From Bradyrhizobium diazoefficiens (GTDB taxonomy: Bacteria; Pseudomonadota; Alphaproteobacteria; Rhizobiales; Xanthobacteraceae): 64,000 nucleotides of DNA. The notes under the pieces were generated by a model. It did no database searches and had not been told where the DNA came from. It worked only from the letters and a program-made list of their open reading frames with translations. Location of the stretch: positions 1-64,000 of the forward strand of contig NZ_JAFCJE010000006.1 in assembly GCF_018131185.1 (NCBI RefSeq), read 5' to 3'. Of the stretch, positions 51,681 through 60,150 are shown one piece after another (position 1 is the stretch's first letter; every line of letters starts with the position of its first letter). The translations under genes and the position numbers were made by a program.

Positions 51681-52937
51681 ATGAGCGCGGAGCCTTTACT
51701 CGCCCATGCGCCCTGGCTGACCGCAGGCGGGACCGCGCGCGTCCTGCAACTGCTCAACGCCGACGGCGAGGAGGCGCGCGTGGTCGGCGGCGCGGTGCGC
51801 AACGCGCTGCTCGGTCTCGAGCCCGGCGACATCGACATCGCGACCACGGCGCGGCCGGAGGAGGTGATGCGGCGCGCCAAGGCGGCCGGCATCAAGAGCG
51901 TGCCGACCGGCATCGATCACGGCACCGTCACGCTGGTCATCGACAGCCATCCCTATGAAGTCACGACGCTGCGCGAGGATACCGAGACTTTCGGCCGCAA
52001 GGCCAAGGTCGCGTTCGGCCGCGACTGGGTGAAGGATGCCGAGCGGCGCGACTTCACCATGAACGGCTTGTCGGTCGATGCGGCAGGAATCGTCTACGAT
52101 CATGTCGGCGGCATCGCGGATGCGAAAGCGCGCCGCGTACGCTTCATCGGCGATCCCGATCAGCGCATCGCCGAGGATTACTTGCGCATCCTGCGCTTCT
52201 TCCGCATCCACGCCGCCTTCGGCGCGGGCGAGCCCGACCGCGACGGCTATCTCGCCTGTATCCGGGGACGCGCGGGCCTCGCCAGCCTCTCGGCCGAGCG
52301 GATGCGGATGGAGCTGCTGAAGCTGCTGGTGGCATCAGGCGCATCCGCGGCCGCGCTGGCCATGGCCGAGGGCGGATTGCTGCAAACGCTGACCGGCGGC
52401 GTCGTCTATACCGGGCCGCTGGCGACGATGATTGCGATCGAACGCGAGCTCCGCCTCACCGCGAGCACCACGCGCCGCCTCGCCGCGCTGACCGTCGCGG
52501 TGACCGAAGATGCCAAGCGCGTCGCCGCGCGCCTGCGGCTGTCCAATGCCGAGACCAAGGCGCTGGATTCGATGGGCCATCGCTGGTGGCGCTTCGCCAC
52601 CAAGGACGAGGCCAATGCGCGGCGGCTGCTCTATCGGCTCGGCCCCGAGCGCTATCACGATCGCGTGTTGCTGGGATGGGCGCGGGCCGGCGGCGACGTC
52701 ACGTCAACGCGCTGGCGCGCGCTCGCCGAGCTGCCGCAGCGCTGGACTGCGCCGAAATTTCCGCTGAAGGCCGCCGACTTCATCGCGCGCGGAATGGCGG
52801 AAGGACCCCGGCTCGGGCATGTGCTGACGCTCGCGGAGGACGCTTGGCTTGCGGCGGATTTTCCCCTAGATGATGCCGCACTCGCTGCCATCGCCGATCA
52901 AGCTGCGGCCCGCGTCAGCCGCGACGAGAGAACGTGA
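51681..52937 (+). CDS. cca: CCA tRNA nucleotidyltransferase
   Basis: A 418-residue class II nucleotidyltransferase that adds or repairs the 3' CCA end of tRNAs. The GG motif and catalytic DxD are in RVVGGAVRNALLGLEPGDID. Then come KDAERRDFTMNGLS and EDYLRILRFFRIHAAFG, the conserved downstream elements, and a C-terminal helical tRNA-binding part. ATG 51681 lies ten bases after the DUF6111 stop; the open frame upstream overlaps that gene. Length is normal for bacteria. Bradyrhizobium-type homologues occupy the same neighbourhood. Confidence 0.94.
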   Translation: MSAEPLLAHAPWLTAGGTARVLQLLNADGEEARVVGGAVRNALLGLEPGDIDIATTARPEEVMRRAKAAGIKSVPTGIDHGTVTLVIDSHPYEVTTLREDTETFGRKAKVAFGRDWVKDAERRDFTMNGLSVDAAGIVYDHVGGIADAKARRVRFIGDPDQRIAEDYLRILRFFRIHAAFGAGEPDRDGYLACIRGRAGLASLSAERMRMELLKLLVASGASAAALAMAEGGLLQTLTGGVVYTGPLATMIAIERELRLTASTTRRLAALTVAVTEDAKRVAARLRLSNAETKALDSMGHRWWRFATKDEANARRLLYRLGPERYHDRVLLGWARAGGDVTSTRWRALAELPQRWTAPKFPLKAADFIARGMAEGPRLGHVLTLAEDAWLAADFPLDDAALAAIADQAAARVSRDERT

Positions 52938-53704
52938 CCATCGTCTCAGCCTTCGCCGACATCTCGATCTTTCAGCTCCTGCTGGTCGCGTTGATGGCGT
53001 TGTTTGCTTCGATCATCGGTGGTCTCGCCGGCTACGGCACCGGCGCCCTGATGCCGCTGGTGCTGGTACCCCTGGTCGGCGCCGAGCCGGTGGTGCCGAT
53101 CATCGCGATCTCCGCGATGCTCACCAATTCGAGCCGTGCACTCGCCTATATCCGCTATGCCGACCGACGCCGCGCGCTGATCGTGCTGGCCTGCGCGGCG
53201 CTGACGACCGCACTCGGCGCCTACGGCTATACGCGCCTCACCAACGCCGGCGCGGCTCTGGTGATTGGTTCGATGCTGATCCTCAGCGTGCCGCTGCGCC
53301 GCGTGCTCCGCCGCCGTCAGGTGCGGATCGGCGACGGCGGTCTTGCCGCCGGCTCGGTCGGCTACGGCGTGCTGGTCGGCGGCACCTCGGGCTCCGGCGT
53401 GATCCTGCTCTCGCTGCTGATGGCCGCCGGCCTCGAAGGCGCCGCCGTGATTGCGACCGATGCGATGATCTCGCTCGGCACCGGCCTCATCAAGATCTCG
53501 GTGTTCGGTCTCGCTGGCGCCGTCACCGCGCAAGTGCTCGCCTTCGCGCTGCTGATCGGCGCGATCGCGATCCCCGGCGCGTTCCTCGCCAAGGCCTTCG
53601 TCGAGCGGATGCCGGTGCATATCCACACCGCGATCCTCGATGCCGCGGTGATCACCGGCGGGCTGGTGATGATCTCGGCGGCGGCGAGGCAGCTGATCGC
53701 GTAG
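52934..53704 (+). CDS. TSUP (TauE/SafE) family permease
   Basis: A 256-residue membrane protein with about eight helices. SIIGGLAGYGTGALMPLVLV near the N-terminus and SVGYGVLVGGTSGSGVILLS in the middle are the two homologous TSUP motifs. The family exports sulfite, sulfonates or other organic anions. The start is GTG at 52934, overlapping the cca stop by four bases, so it is probably the last gene of this operon. Substrate unknown. Confidence 0.9.
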   Translation: MTIVSAFADISIFQLLLVALMALFASIIGGLAGYGTGALMPLVLVPLVGAEPVVPIIAISAMLTNSSRALAYIRYADRRRALIVLACAALTTALGAYGYTRLTNAGAALVIGSMLILSVPLRRVLRRRQVRIGDGGLAAGSVGYGVLVGGTSGSGVILLSLLMAAGLEGAAVIATDAMISLGTGLIKISVFGLAGAVTAQVLAFALLIGAIAIPGAFLAKAFVERMPVHIHTAILDAAVITGGLVMISAAARQLIA

Positions 53705-53714
53705 ACGACGCGGC

Positions 53715-54281
53715 TCAGCGCACAGTCGCATCCGGCGTCGCGTTTAACGGCGCTCCCCCGATTGATATCGGACCGCTCGGGGCCGCTGCGCGCGGTGGCT
53801 TCTTTTGCTTCGGGGCGACGCGCGCTGTCGCTGCTGGCGAAACGGGAGGCACAGAAGCCGATGGCATCGCGACACCGGGCGCGGTCAGCGGAGCCGGCGC
53901 GACCGATGACTGCGGGGCCGGGCTCTTCAGTGCGTCAATTTTCGAACTGAGGTTGGCAAGCTGACTTACGATCGCCTTCAGCTGCTCTTGCTGGTCGGCG
54001 ATGGCCCTGTCGACCGCTGCCAGGTCGTCGGCCGTTTTCTGTTGCGCGGCGAGCAAGTCGGTCATGATCGCCTTGTCACCGGATCTGCTGTCGGCATCCC
54101 CATCCTCGCGTCCGGCGGACTGACTGAGCAATCCCGGATTCAGCCAGACGTAACCGGCCCCTGCGCCTGCCAGCGCCAAGACAACGGCCACGAAGAGAGC
54201 AAACGGCCATCGGCGACGAGGCGCGGGCACAAAAGGCGGCGGGTCCACAACTGGCCAACTCGGAGGCGATTCGATGCTCAT
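53715..54281 (-). CDS. hypothetical protein with one membrane helix, coiled coil and Pro/Ala tail
   Basis: A 188-residue protein. A short Pro-rich N-terminus is followed by a membrane helix (WPFALFVAVVLALAGAGAGYV), an acidic patch (REDGDADSRSGDK), and a coiled-coil region at about 75-118 (LLAAQQKTADDLAAVDRAIA, then EQLKAIVSQLANLSSKI). The C-terminal third is low-complexity Ala/Pro/Ser ending near PDATVR. Most of the protein would be periplasmic. No family was recognised. It stands 111 bases upstream of opgH in transcript order, so it may be unrelated to it. Confidence 0.75.
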   Translation of the reverse strand: MSIESPPSWPVVDPPPFVPAPRRRWPFALFVAVVLALAGAGAGYVWLNPGLLSQSAGREDGDADSRSGDKAIMTDLLAAQQKTADDLAAVDRAIADQQEQLKAIVSQLANLSSKIDALKSPAPQSSVAPAPLTAPGVAMPSASVPPVSPAATARVAPKQKKPPRAAAPSGPISIGGAPLNATPDATVR

Positions 54282-54392
54282 CCGAACGTCCTAGTCAGCC
54301 TTTTCGTCCAACGCAATTGGTGCGGCAGCGATCGGCAGCCGTGAGCAATGAACGCCCGCACCTGGCACCCGATAACGGCTTGACCGCAACGG

Positions 54393-56534
54393 CTACTCTC
54401 GCCTGCCCGGAGGCATTTCGAGGACGTGCTTGAGCAGCGTCGGATGGCCGAGAACGGCTTGCAATTCCGAGCGGTCGAGCCAGGAAGCGGCATCCTCCAG
54501 GCTTTCGCATTGCTCGACCTTGGCGGTTGCGGTCGCAAGAGGCACGTCGACGGGAGCAAATCTGCGCGGGCTGGCAGGCGAGAGCGAGCCCAGATGCTCG
54601 ACCAGCAATTCAGGGTCCCGGCCGAGCTGGTGTAGAGCCCCGGCCATTTCAGTGCGCTTTGATGCGGCAAGCTCGTTCGCGCGCAGCACTACGGCAGGCG
54701 GGCTGTTGGTTTCCGGCGTGGCAAAGACCCCGGGCGTGCTCAGCCGCAAAGACGTCATGATCCCCAACGGGATCGAAAGCAGCAGTCCCAGCACCACCGG
54801 CGACATCCAGAGCAGCAGGGGCAAGGAGACTGCATAGGCGCATATCGACAGGGCGAGGCCGAACAGTGTCGGTCCGGCGAGCTTTCGATGGACTTCGCCG
54901 CGGGCAGGCTGTCCATCGCCTCGGCGCTGCACTTGCCAGCCCGCGTCACGGCCGGCGAGAATTTCCACGACGGCCTTGGTCTGAAGGATCATCATGCAGG
55001 GCGCTAGCAATGCGGCCACGAACGTCTCGCAAACGACACCTGCCAGAGCACGAAAGCTTCCTGCAAATCCGGCTCGCTCATCGCGATTGCTGATCATAAC
55101 CAGATAGGCCAGCAGCTTCGGCAGGATCAGAAGCCCCATTGTCGCGGCAAAGACCCAGGCCGCAAGCACCGGATCCTGTTGCGGCCATGTCGGAAACAAA
55201 CTGAAGCCCTTCGGAAAGTATTCGGGCCGGATGAAGTGCGCCTGCAGCGAGATGAGCAGACCGAGCAACAGGAACACAAGCCAGAGCGGCGCCGTCACGT
55301 AGGAGCCGATGCCGGTGAGCAGATGCAGCCTCGAGACCCAGTGTAGCCCGCGTGCCGGCAGGACCGCGAGATGCTGCAGGTTTCCCTGGCACCAGCGACG
55401 GTCTCTCCCCGCAAAGTCCAGCAATGACGGCGGGACCTCTTCGAAGCTGCCGTGAATCGCCGGGACCATATAGATCCCCCAGCCGGCGCGGCGCATCAAC
55501 GCGGCCTCGACAAAATCATGGCTGAGGATGTGTCCTCCGAAGGGTTTGCGACCGCGCAGTTCCGGCAGTCCGGCCTCCGCAGCGAAGGCCTGTATCCGGA
55601 TGATGGCGTTGTGGCCCCAATAGTTGCTGTCGCCGCCGTGCCACCAGGCATTGCCCGCCGTGATGAGCGGACCGTACATGCGTCCCGAAAATTGCTGCAG
55701 CCTGCTGAACAGCGTGCGCGCGTTGACGATGACGGGCTGCGTCTGGATCAGCGCGCAAGTGGGGTTGTGTTCCATCGCGTGGACGATACGAACGATCGTG
55801 TCAGCCTCCATGAGGCTGTCAGCGTCAAGGACGATCATGTGATCATAGGCCGCGCCGAACCTGGTGACCCAGTCCGCGATGTTTCCGGACTTCCGCGCGG
55901 TGTTGTCGGAGCGATGCCGGTAGTACAGCCGATCTCCGCCGCAGGCGCGGCGCAGCTGGATGAAGGCCATCTCTTCGCTGATCCAGACGTCCGGGTCGGT
56001 CGTATCGCTCAGCAAGAACCAGTCGAACTGTGGGCCATATCCGGTCGCTTCGACGGATTCATACATTGCGCGCAGCCGGGCCATCACATGATGGGGGTCC
56101 TCGTTATAGGTCGGCAGCAGCATCGCGGTGCGCGTGGTGATGGGAGGCAGCGGGCCTGTCGTGTCGATCGGCAGGCTGACCTGCCCGCGCGTCAACAGCA
56201 CGAAAAATCCGGCAAGCGCGGACATGAACGAGAACGCGACCCAGGCGAGCAGCACGAAGAACAGACCCAGCAGCAGCGCCTCGAGAAAGGTGACACCGCC
56301 AATTTTCACCACGTCGTACATGCCGTAGCCGCCTGCAAGCGTCAGCAAGGCGGTACCGGCAAAGATGAAGAGACGGCGAACCGTCAGGCTGGCGCTCGCC
56401 GGCGCTTGCGACTGCCCGACGCCGGTTGCGTTGTCCAGCCGGCACGGCAGCATCGTCAGCGGGCTTTCCTGCGGCAGAAACGGGCGGGCGGGGGCGCTTG
56501 GCAGCGCCGCCTGCGAGTGCTTCAGGGCGTCCAT
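54393..56534 (-). CDS. opgH: glucans biosynthesis glucosyltransferase OpgH (MdoH)
   Basis: A 713-residue inner-membrane GT2 enzyme that builds the osmoregulated periplasmic glucan backbone from UDP-glucose. Landmarks are TAMLLPTYNEDPHHVMARLR, RKSGNIADWVTRFG, MIVLDADSLMEADTIVR, SNYWGHNAIIR, GGHILSHDFVEAALMRRAGW and RDRRWCQGNL, the QxxRW-type site. Several membrane helices flank the core. It is shorter than E. coli MdoH (847) because the N-terminal extension is reduced. Its start overlaps the end of opgG by 13 bases, so opgG and opgH are one operon. Confidence 0.94.
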   Translation of the reverse strand: MDALKHSQAALPSAPARPFLPQESPLTMLPCRLDNATGVGQSQAPASASLTVRRLFIFAGTALLTLAGGYGMYDVVKIGGVTFLEALLLGLFFVLLAWVAFSFMSALAGFFVLLTRGQVSLPIDTTGPLPPITTRTAMLLPTYNEDPHHVMARLRAMYESVEATGYGPQFDWFLLSDTTDPDVWISEEMAFIQLRRACGGDRLYYRHRSDNTARKSGNIADWVTRFGAAYDHMIVLDADSLMEADTIVRIVHAMEHNPTCALIQTQPVIVNARTLFSRLQQFSGRMYGPLITAGNAWWHGGDSNYWGHNAIIRIQAFAAEAGLPELRGRKPFGGHILSHDFVEAALMRRAGWGIYMVPAIHGSFEEVPPSLLDFAGRDRRWCQGNLQHLAVLPARGLHWVSRLHLLTGIGSYVTAPLWLVFLLLGLLISLQAHFIRPEYFPKGFSLFPTWPQQDPVLAAWVFAATMGLLILPKLLAYLVMISNRDERAGFAGSFRALAGVVCETFVAALLAPCMMILQTKAVVEILAGRDAGWQVQRRGDGQPARGEVHRKLAGPTLFGLALSICAYAVSLPLLLWMSPVVLGLLLSIPLGIMTSLRLSTPGVFATPETNSPPAVVLRANELAASKRTEMAGALHQLGRDPELLVEHLGSLSPASPRRFAPVDVPLATATAKVEQCESLEDAASWLDRSELQAVLGHPTLLKHVLEMPPGRRE

Positions 56535-58033
56535 CGATAGATCCAGACTTCAGAGACCGGCGCATCGTTTTGCGCGAGGAAAGCGCGCAATTCGATCGAC
56601 GCCTGCCCCTTGACCGCGCATTGGAAGCTCAAACGCCATCCGCCGGTCGCGGGATTAGGTTGCGTGACGATGTTGCTGATTTCAGCTTTTTCAGCGGTCA
56701 CCATGCCTTTGATGGTCTTGGGATCGATGCTTTTGAGGCGGTCGCCCATCAGCTCCAGGACGAACAGCTTGCTGTCATCGCCACGGCTGCCGATTCCCGT
56801 TCGCGTGAACCGCGCAAGTGCGTCGGCTTTCGGCGCGTCCGGTCCCCAGTGCAGTCGATAGGTAAAGATGTGCTCGCTCTTTGCCGCCAGGGGCTGCTTC
56901 GGCTGCCAGAGCGCGGCGATATTGTCGTGGACCTCTTCCTTGGTCGGGATCTCGATCAATTTCACCGCCCCTTCGCCCCAATCGCCGATCGGCTCGAACC
57001 AGAGGCTTGGACGCGTCTCGAAACTGGATTCCAGATCCTGATAAGCGAGATAATTCCTCTCCCGCTGCATGAGGCCGAAGCCGCCAGGATTGACATCGGC
57101 AAAACTGCTGACCTGCAAATCGCGCGGATTGTTGAGCGGTCGCCAGAGCTGCTCGCCTCTGCCGTTGAAGATCGAAAGTCCATCCGAGTCGTGAACCGCG
57201 GGGCGGAAATCATCGAAGTCCTTCCGATCGTTCGGACCGAAGAAGAACATGCTGGTCATCGGCGCGAGCCCCGCGTGCTCGACGTCGACCCGCGGATAGA
57301 GGGCCATCTCGACGTCGAATACCGTGGTTTGGCCCGGCCGTATGGTGAAGCGGTAGCTGGCCGCCGCGCTCTTGCTGTCGAGCAGCGCATGGACCACCAT
57401 CGAGGAGGCGTTCGGCGCCGGCTTCTCCAGCCAGAACGCCTTGAACACCGGAAACTCTTCGCCTTTGCTCTCGCCTGTATCGATCGCAAGCCCCCGCGCG
57501 GACAGGCCATAGGTCTGTCCTTTCGCAACGGCCCGGAAGTAGCTTGCGCCAAGGAATACGCAAAGTTCGTCGTAATAATCGGGTTTGTTGATCGGGGTAT
57601 GGATACGGAAGCCGCCGAACCCGAGGTCCGCATCCGGCCATTGCCCGAGCCCTTCGCCGAACGAAAAGTCAGCGCGCCGATACAACACCGGCGTGACGCT
57701 TCTGTTCGCCACCTCAAAGATGTCGACCCTGTTCTTGTAGAAGAAGCCGCGGTGGAAGAACTGCACCTGGAACGGCAATTTTTCGTCACGCCACAGCGCC
57801 TTTTCGGGGGCGAACCGAATGGATCGGTATCGGTCGTAATCGAGATTCTTCAGTGGATCCGGAAGCTTCTCGTCCGGAGCCACAAATGGCTTGGTCGCAA
57901 GCGCCCGCGCCAGCTCGCGCACGGTGGATGGGCCGAAGGGTGCGGCGGCGCTGGTCTGAGCGTCTGCAGCCCGTGGCAGGATGGCTGCAGCTGAAACAGC
58001 AGCTGATGCGCGAAGAAGGTCTCGGCGGTTCAC
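56522..58033 (-). CDS. opgG: periplasmic glucan biosynthesis protein OpgG/OpgD family
   Basis: A 503-residue periplasmic protein needed for glucan branching and release. The N-terminus has a Tat signal (NRRDLLRASAAVSAAAILP, cleavage after ADA), which is typical of OpgD rather than Sec-exported OpgG. Landmarks are LDYDRYRSIRFAPEKALWRD, FHRGFFYKNRV, LGASYFRAVAKGQTYGLSAR and YLAYQDLESSFETRPSLWFE. GTG 58033 is preceded by AGGAG at six bases; the frame is open to 58096 without a good start. It is coupled to opgH. The symbol opgG follows the operon; opgD is equally defensible. Confidence 0.92.
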   Translation of the reverse strand: MNRRDLLRASAAVSAAAILPRAADAQTSAAAPFGPSTVRELARALATKPFVAPDEKLPDPLKNLDYDRYRSIRFAPEKALWRDEKLPFQVQFFHRGFFYKNRVDIFEVANRSVTPVLYRRADFSFGEGLGQWPDADLGFGGFRIHTPINKPDYYDELCVFLGASYFRAVAKGQTYGLSARGLAIDTGESKGEEFPVFKAFWLEKPAPNASSMVVHALLDSKSAAASYRFTIRPGQTTVFDVEMALYPRVDVEHAGLAPMTSMFFFGPNDRKDFDDFRPAVHDSDGLSIFNGRGEQLWRPLNNPRDLQVSSFADVNPGGFGLMQRERNYLAYQDLESSFETRPSLWFEPIGDWGEGAVKLIEIPTKEEVHDNIAALWQPKQPLAAKSEHIFTYRLHWGPDAPKADALARFTRTGIGSRGDDSKLFVLELMGDRLKSIDPKTIKGMVTAEKAEISNIVTQPNPATGGWRLSFQCAVKGQASIELRAFLAQNDAPVSEVWIYRWTP

Positions 58034-58153
58034 GCGCGTCTCCTGATTTTGGAACGGATGGAAACGGCCGATGTTCCCGGGAGTTCCATTGGACATTCCA
58101 GGAGCTCAGCATCGCGCGTTATGGGCGCCGCAACGTCCGGATAACTGCCTGCG

Positions 58154-58798
58154 TCAGCGTGGGCACTCGGCGCCGCTATCGATCCAGGCCTGCACCAGTT
58201 CGCCCGCCGCCTGCTGGCTGCCCGGAGCCGGCTTGCGGCCTTCGCCGGGATTCCACCCCCACGCGACGAGATCATCCTTGGCGATGTGTTCCTGCAGCGC
58301 GGCGAGGTCACGACCGCCATTGAGCTGGACGTCCTTCAACTGGCGGCAGATCTCGCCCAACGACTTGCCTTCCCACGCCATGGACAGTGGCGCGAAGCCC
58401 CATCGCGGATGACCGGGAATGCTTCGATAGGTGGCCGCTTCGTGAAGCGAGAAGTTCTTCCCGCCATGGCATCCGGAGCAATTGACCTCGAAATGCACGG
58501 TCTCGGCACGCCATATCGGCGGTACATGCTCGTGGCTATCGTCACCCTGCAACGGATGATCGCCGGCCGGGTGGCAATTCATGCAACGCGGATTGGTGAG
58601 CACCTTGCCGATTTCTTCGAACAGCGCGCGCGAGCGATCCGCTTGATTTGAAATGGACGAAAAAGCGGCGGCATTCCGAAGTGTTGTGGAAGCAGATGAG
58701 GGGTCTGCACCGCTCGGGCCAGAGCCAGTCATCGCTACGACGAAAGCGATCATCGCAAGGCTTCCGGCCCGAACCGCGAATTGAGGTGCGCGGATCAT
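58154..58798 (-). CDS. exported cytochrome c-like protein with two CxxCH motifs
   Basis: A 214-residue protein with a signal peptide (LAMIAFVVAMTGSGPSGA). Two heme-binding motifs are visible: CMNCH at 72-76 and CSGCH at 107-111. Several histidines between them (GDHPLQGDDSHEHVPP) could be axial ligands. Related proteins are often labelled isoquinoline 1-oxidoreductase subunit, but no molybdenum-enzyme partner is nearby, so that label is not supported here. It is probably a periplasmic diheme electron carrier. It lies 120 bases upstream of opgG on the same strand. Confidence 0.8.
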   Translation of the reverse strand: MIRAPQFAVRAGSLAMIAFVVAMTGSGPSGADPSSASTTLRNAAAFSSISNQADRSRALFEEIGKVLTNPRCMNCHPAGDHPLQGDDSHEHVPPIWRAETVHFEVNCSGCHGGKNFSLHEAATYRSIPGHPRWGFAPLSMAWEGKSLGEICRQLKDVQLNGGRDLAALQEHIAKDDLVAWGWNPGEGRKPAPGSQQAAGELVQAWIDSGAECPR

Positions 58799-58861
58799 GA
58801 CATCCTAATCGACGCCTTTGGGTTTGGTTCCCGCGCCGCCAGGATGAGGACCCGGCCGCGC

Positions 58862-59080
58862 CTATTCCTCGTCTTCCTCGTCTTCCTCGTCTTCTTCATC
58901 CTCTTCATCCTCGTCCAACTCTTCCAGTTGTTCGAGCACGGCGAGCGGTAGGGTCTCGCGAAACAAATCGCCTTCCACGCCCATCCAGAGACAGAGGACT
59001 TCGTCGCCCTTCACTTCGGCGACGGTGAGCGGCTGCCCGCCGGATTTCAGCATGACGATATCGCCGGCTTTCAGTTCCAT
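58862..59080 (-). CDS. DUF2158/YodC-like small protein with acidic tail
   Basis: A 72-residue protein. The first 50 residues (MELKAGDIVMLKSGGQPLTV, then EVLCLWMGVEGDLFRETLPL) match DUF2158/YodC, a small beta-barrel of unknown function. From residue 52 it turns into an Asp/Glu-only tail (EELDEDEEDEEDEEDEEDEE) encoded by a 9-bp tandem repeat. YodC homologues normally end without such a tail. A second reading frame to 59120 is not preferred; AAGGACC is before the ATG. Confidence 0.82.
   Translation of the reverse strand: MELKAGDIVMLKSGGQPLTVAEVKGDEVLCLWMGVEGDLFRETLPLAVLEQLEELDEDEEDEEDEEDEEDEE
58865..58915. repeat. 9-bp tandem repeat TTCCTCGTC within the DUF2158 gene
   Basis: Three perfect copies of TTCCTCGTC (58865-58891) are followed by degenerate units (TTCTTCATC, CTCTTCATC, CTCGTCC). 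On the coding strand each unit encodes Asp-Glu-Glu, so copy-number changes stay in frame and only lengthen or shorten the acidic tail. Confidence 0.85.
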
Positions 59081-59400
59081 GGATGGTCCTTTCAGGTTGA
59101 TTGACTTGAGAAGCTAGCAAGCCGGCATGACACGCCGATCACGGGATGGGGACCCGCGAATGTGCCCGGCTGGCGTCAACTTCCGAAGCGTCTATGGCAG
59201 AGGTTCGAGTGGGGATCGCTCGATGGTCACCGAGGGCTGTTCCGTCCTGGGTGCGGCGATGATGGCATCATGCGCCCGTTTTGCCCGACGGGTCAAATGA
59301 TTTCGTAAAATCGGCAATTCGCTTTCGGCGTGACGTAAGCCGTTGTTATTGCAACAGCCGTCTACTGTGCATGGGGTTGTTTTTCGATATTTTGCTTTGG
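59081..59400. other. 320-base gene-free interval
   Basis: No convincing gene is seen. The part from about 59255 to 59300 contains ATGATGGCATCATGCGCCCG and TTTTGCCCGACGGGTCAAAT, with a palindromic CCCGACGGG; similar wording is common between genes in this group, so it may be a decayed repeat. GTTGTTATTGCAACAG near 59341 is a short imperfect hairpin. No promoter could be assigned with confidence. Confidence 0.5.
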
Positions 59401-60150
59401 TCAGGGCCGGTCCGGCACCAGCTCGGTCAGCGAGCGGATGATGCGGTCGGGTCTGACCGTCGAGCCTTCGGGCAGGCCGTCGCCATGCACGTCGATCCAG
59501 ATCGAATAGATGCCGAGGCGCTGCGGCGTCACGACTTCCCATTCCAGATTGTCGCCGATCATCCAGGTGTCCGCAGGCGTGACGCCGAGCGCTTCCATCG
59601 CGTGCAGATAAGCGCGCTCCTCGGGCTTGCCGAAACCGTGCTCGCCCTCGATCTGGATGTGGTCGAATCGGTGCGCCAGCTCGAAGCGCTCGACCTTGGC
59701 GCGCTGCATGTCGGCGGCGCCGTTGGTCACCAGCGCCAGCTTGATGCCGAGCGTCTTGAACTTGTCGATCGCCTCATGCGCGCCGGGGAAGACGAACATC
59801 TCCTCCTCGCGATAAGCCGTGAAGCGGTCGGCGAGGCGGATGGCGAGGTCGTCGGGGAGGGCGCGGTGGCCGGCTGCCGCGAGCGCGGCAAAGCCGCCCT
59901 TGACCGTGAGGTGCCGCGCCTCGGCGAGCTTCATCCGCCATGCGGCTTCCGCATTGGCCCAGAAGTTTCGCGCGAAAGCCAGGACCGTGGTTGCGACCAG
60001 CTCGGGCGGCAGCGGCGCAAGCTCGTCGGCAAATTCCCTGGCGATCGTGTTCCAGGCGATCTCGGGCCGGCCATAGGCGGACAGGATGGTGTCGTCCATG
60101 TCGATCAGCATGGCGCGCGGCAACGGTTTCGAGATCGGCGTCATCGTCAT
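59401..60150 (-). CDS. HAD-family hydrolase (subfamily IA)
   Basis: A 249-residue HAD hydrolase. Motif I is MLIDMDDTILSAYGRP, motif II is LALVTNGAADMQ, the motif III lysine is in GFGKPEERAYLHAM and motif IV is TWMIGDNLEWEVVTPQ. This pattern resembles YjjG/HAD-IA phosphatases acting on nucleotides or other small phosphates. ATG 60150 overlaps the hemF stop by four bases (ATGA); ATG 60156 is close behind GGAGG and would add two residues. The gene is last in the trmL-queE-hemF operon. The open frame that continues through hemF on the same strand is a shadow. Confidence 0.88.
   Translation of the reverse strand: MTMTPISKPLPRAMLIDMDDTILSAYGRPEIAWNTIAREFADELAPLPPELVATTVLAFARNFWANAEAAWRMKLAEARHLTVKGGFAALAAAGHRALPDDLAIRLADRFTAYREEEMFVFPGAHEAIDKFKTLGIKLALVTNGAADMQRAKVERFELAHRFDHIQIEGEHGFGKPEERAYLHAMEALGVTPADTWMIGDNLEWEVVTPQRLGIYSIWIDVHGDGLPEGSTVRPDRIIRSLTELVPDRP

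Noticed and set aside
58154..58798. Isoquinoline 1-oxidoreductase subunit
   Set aside because: The protein shows only CxxCH heme motifs; no molybdopterin or 2Fe-2S subunit lies nearby, so the label is unsupported.
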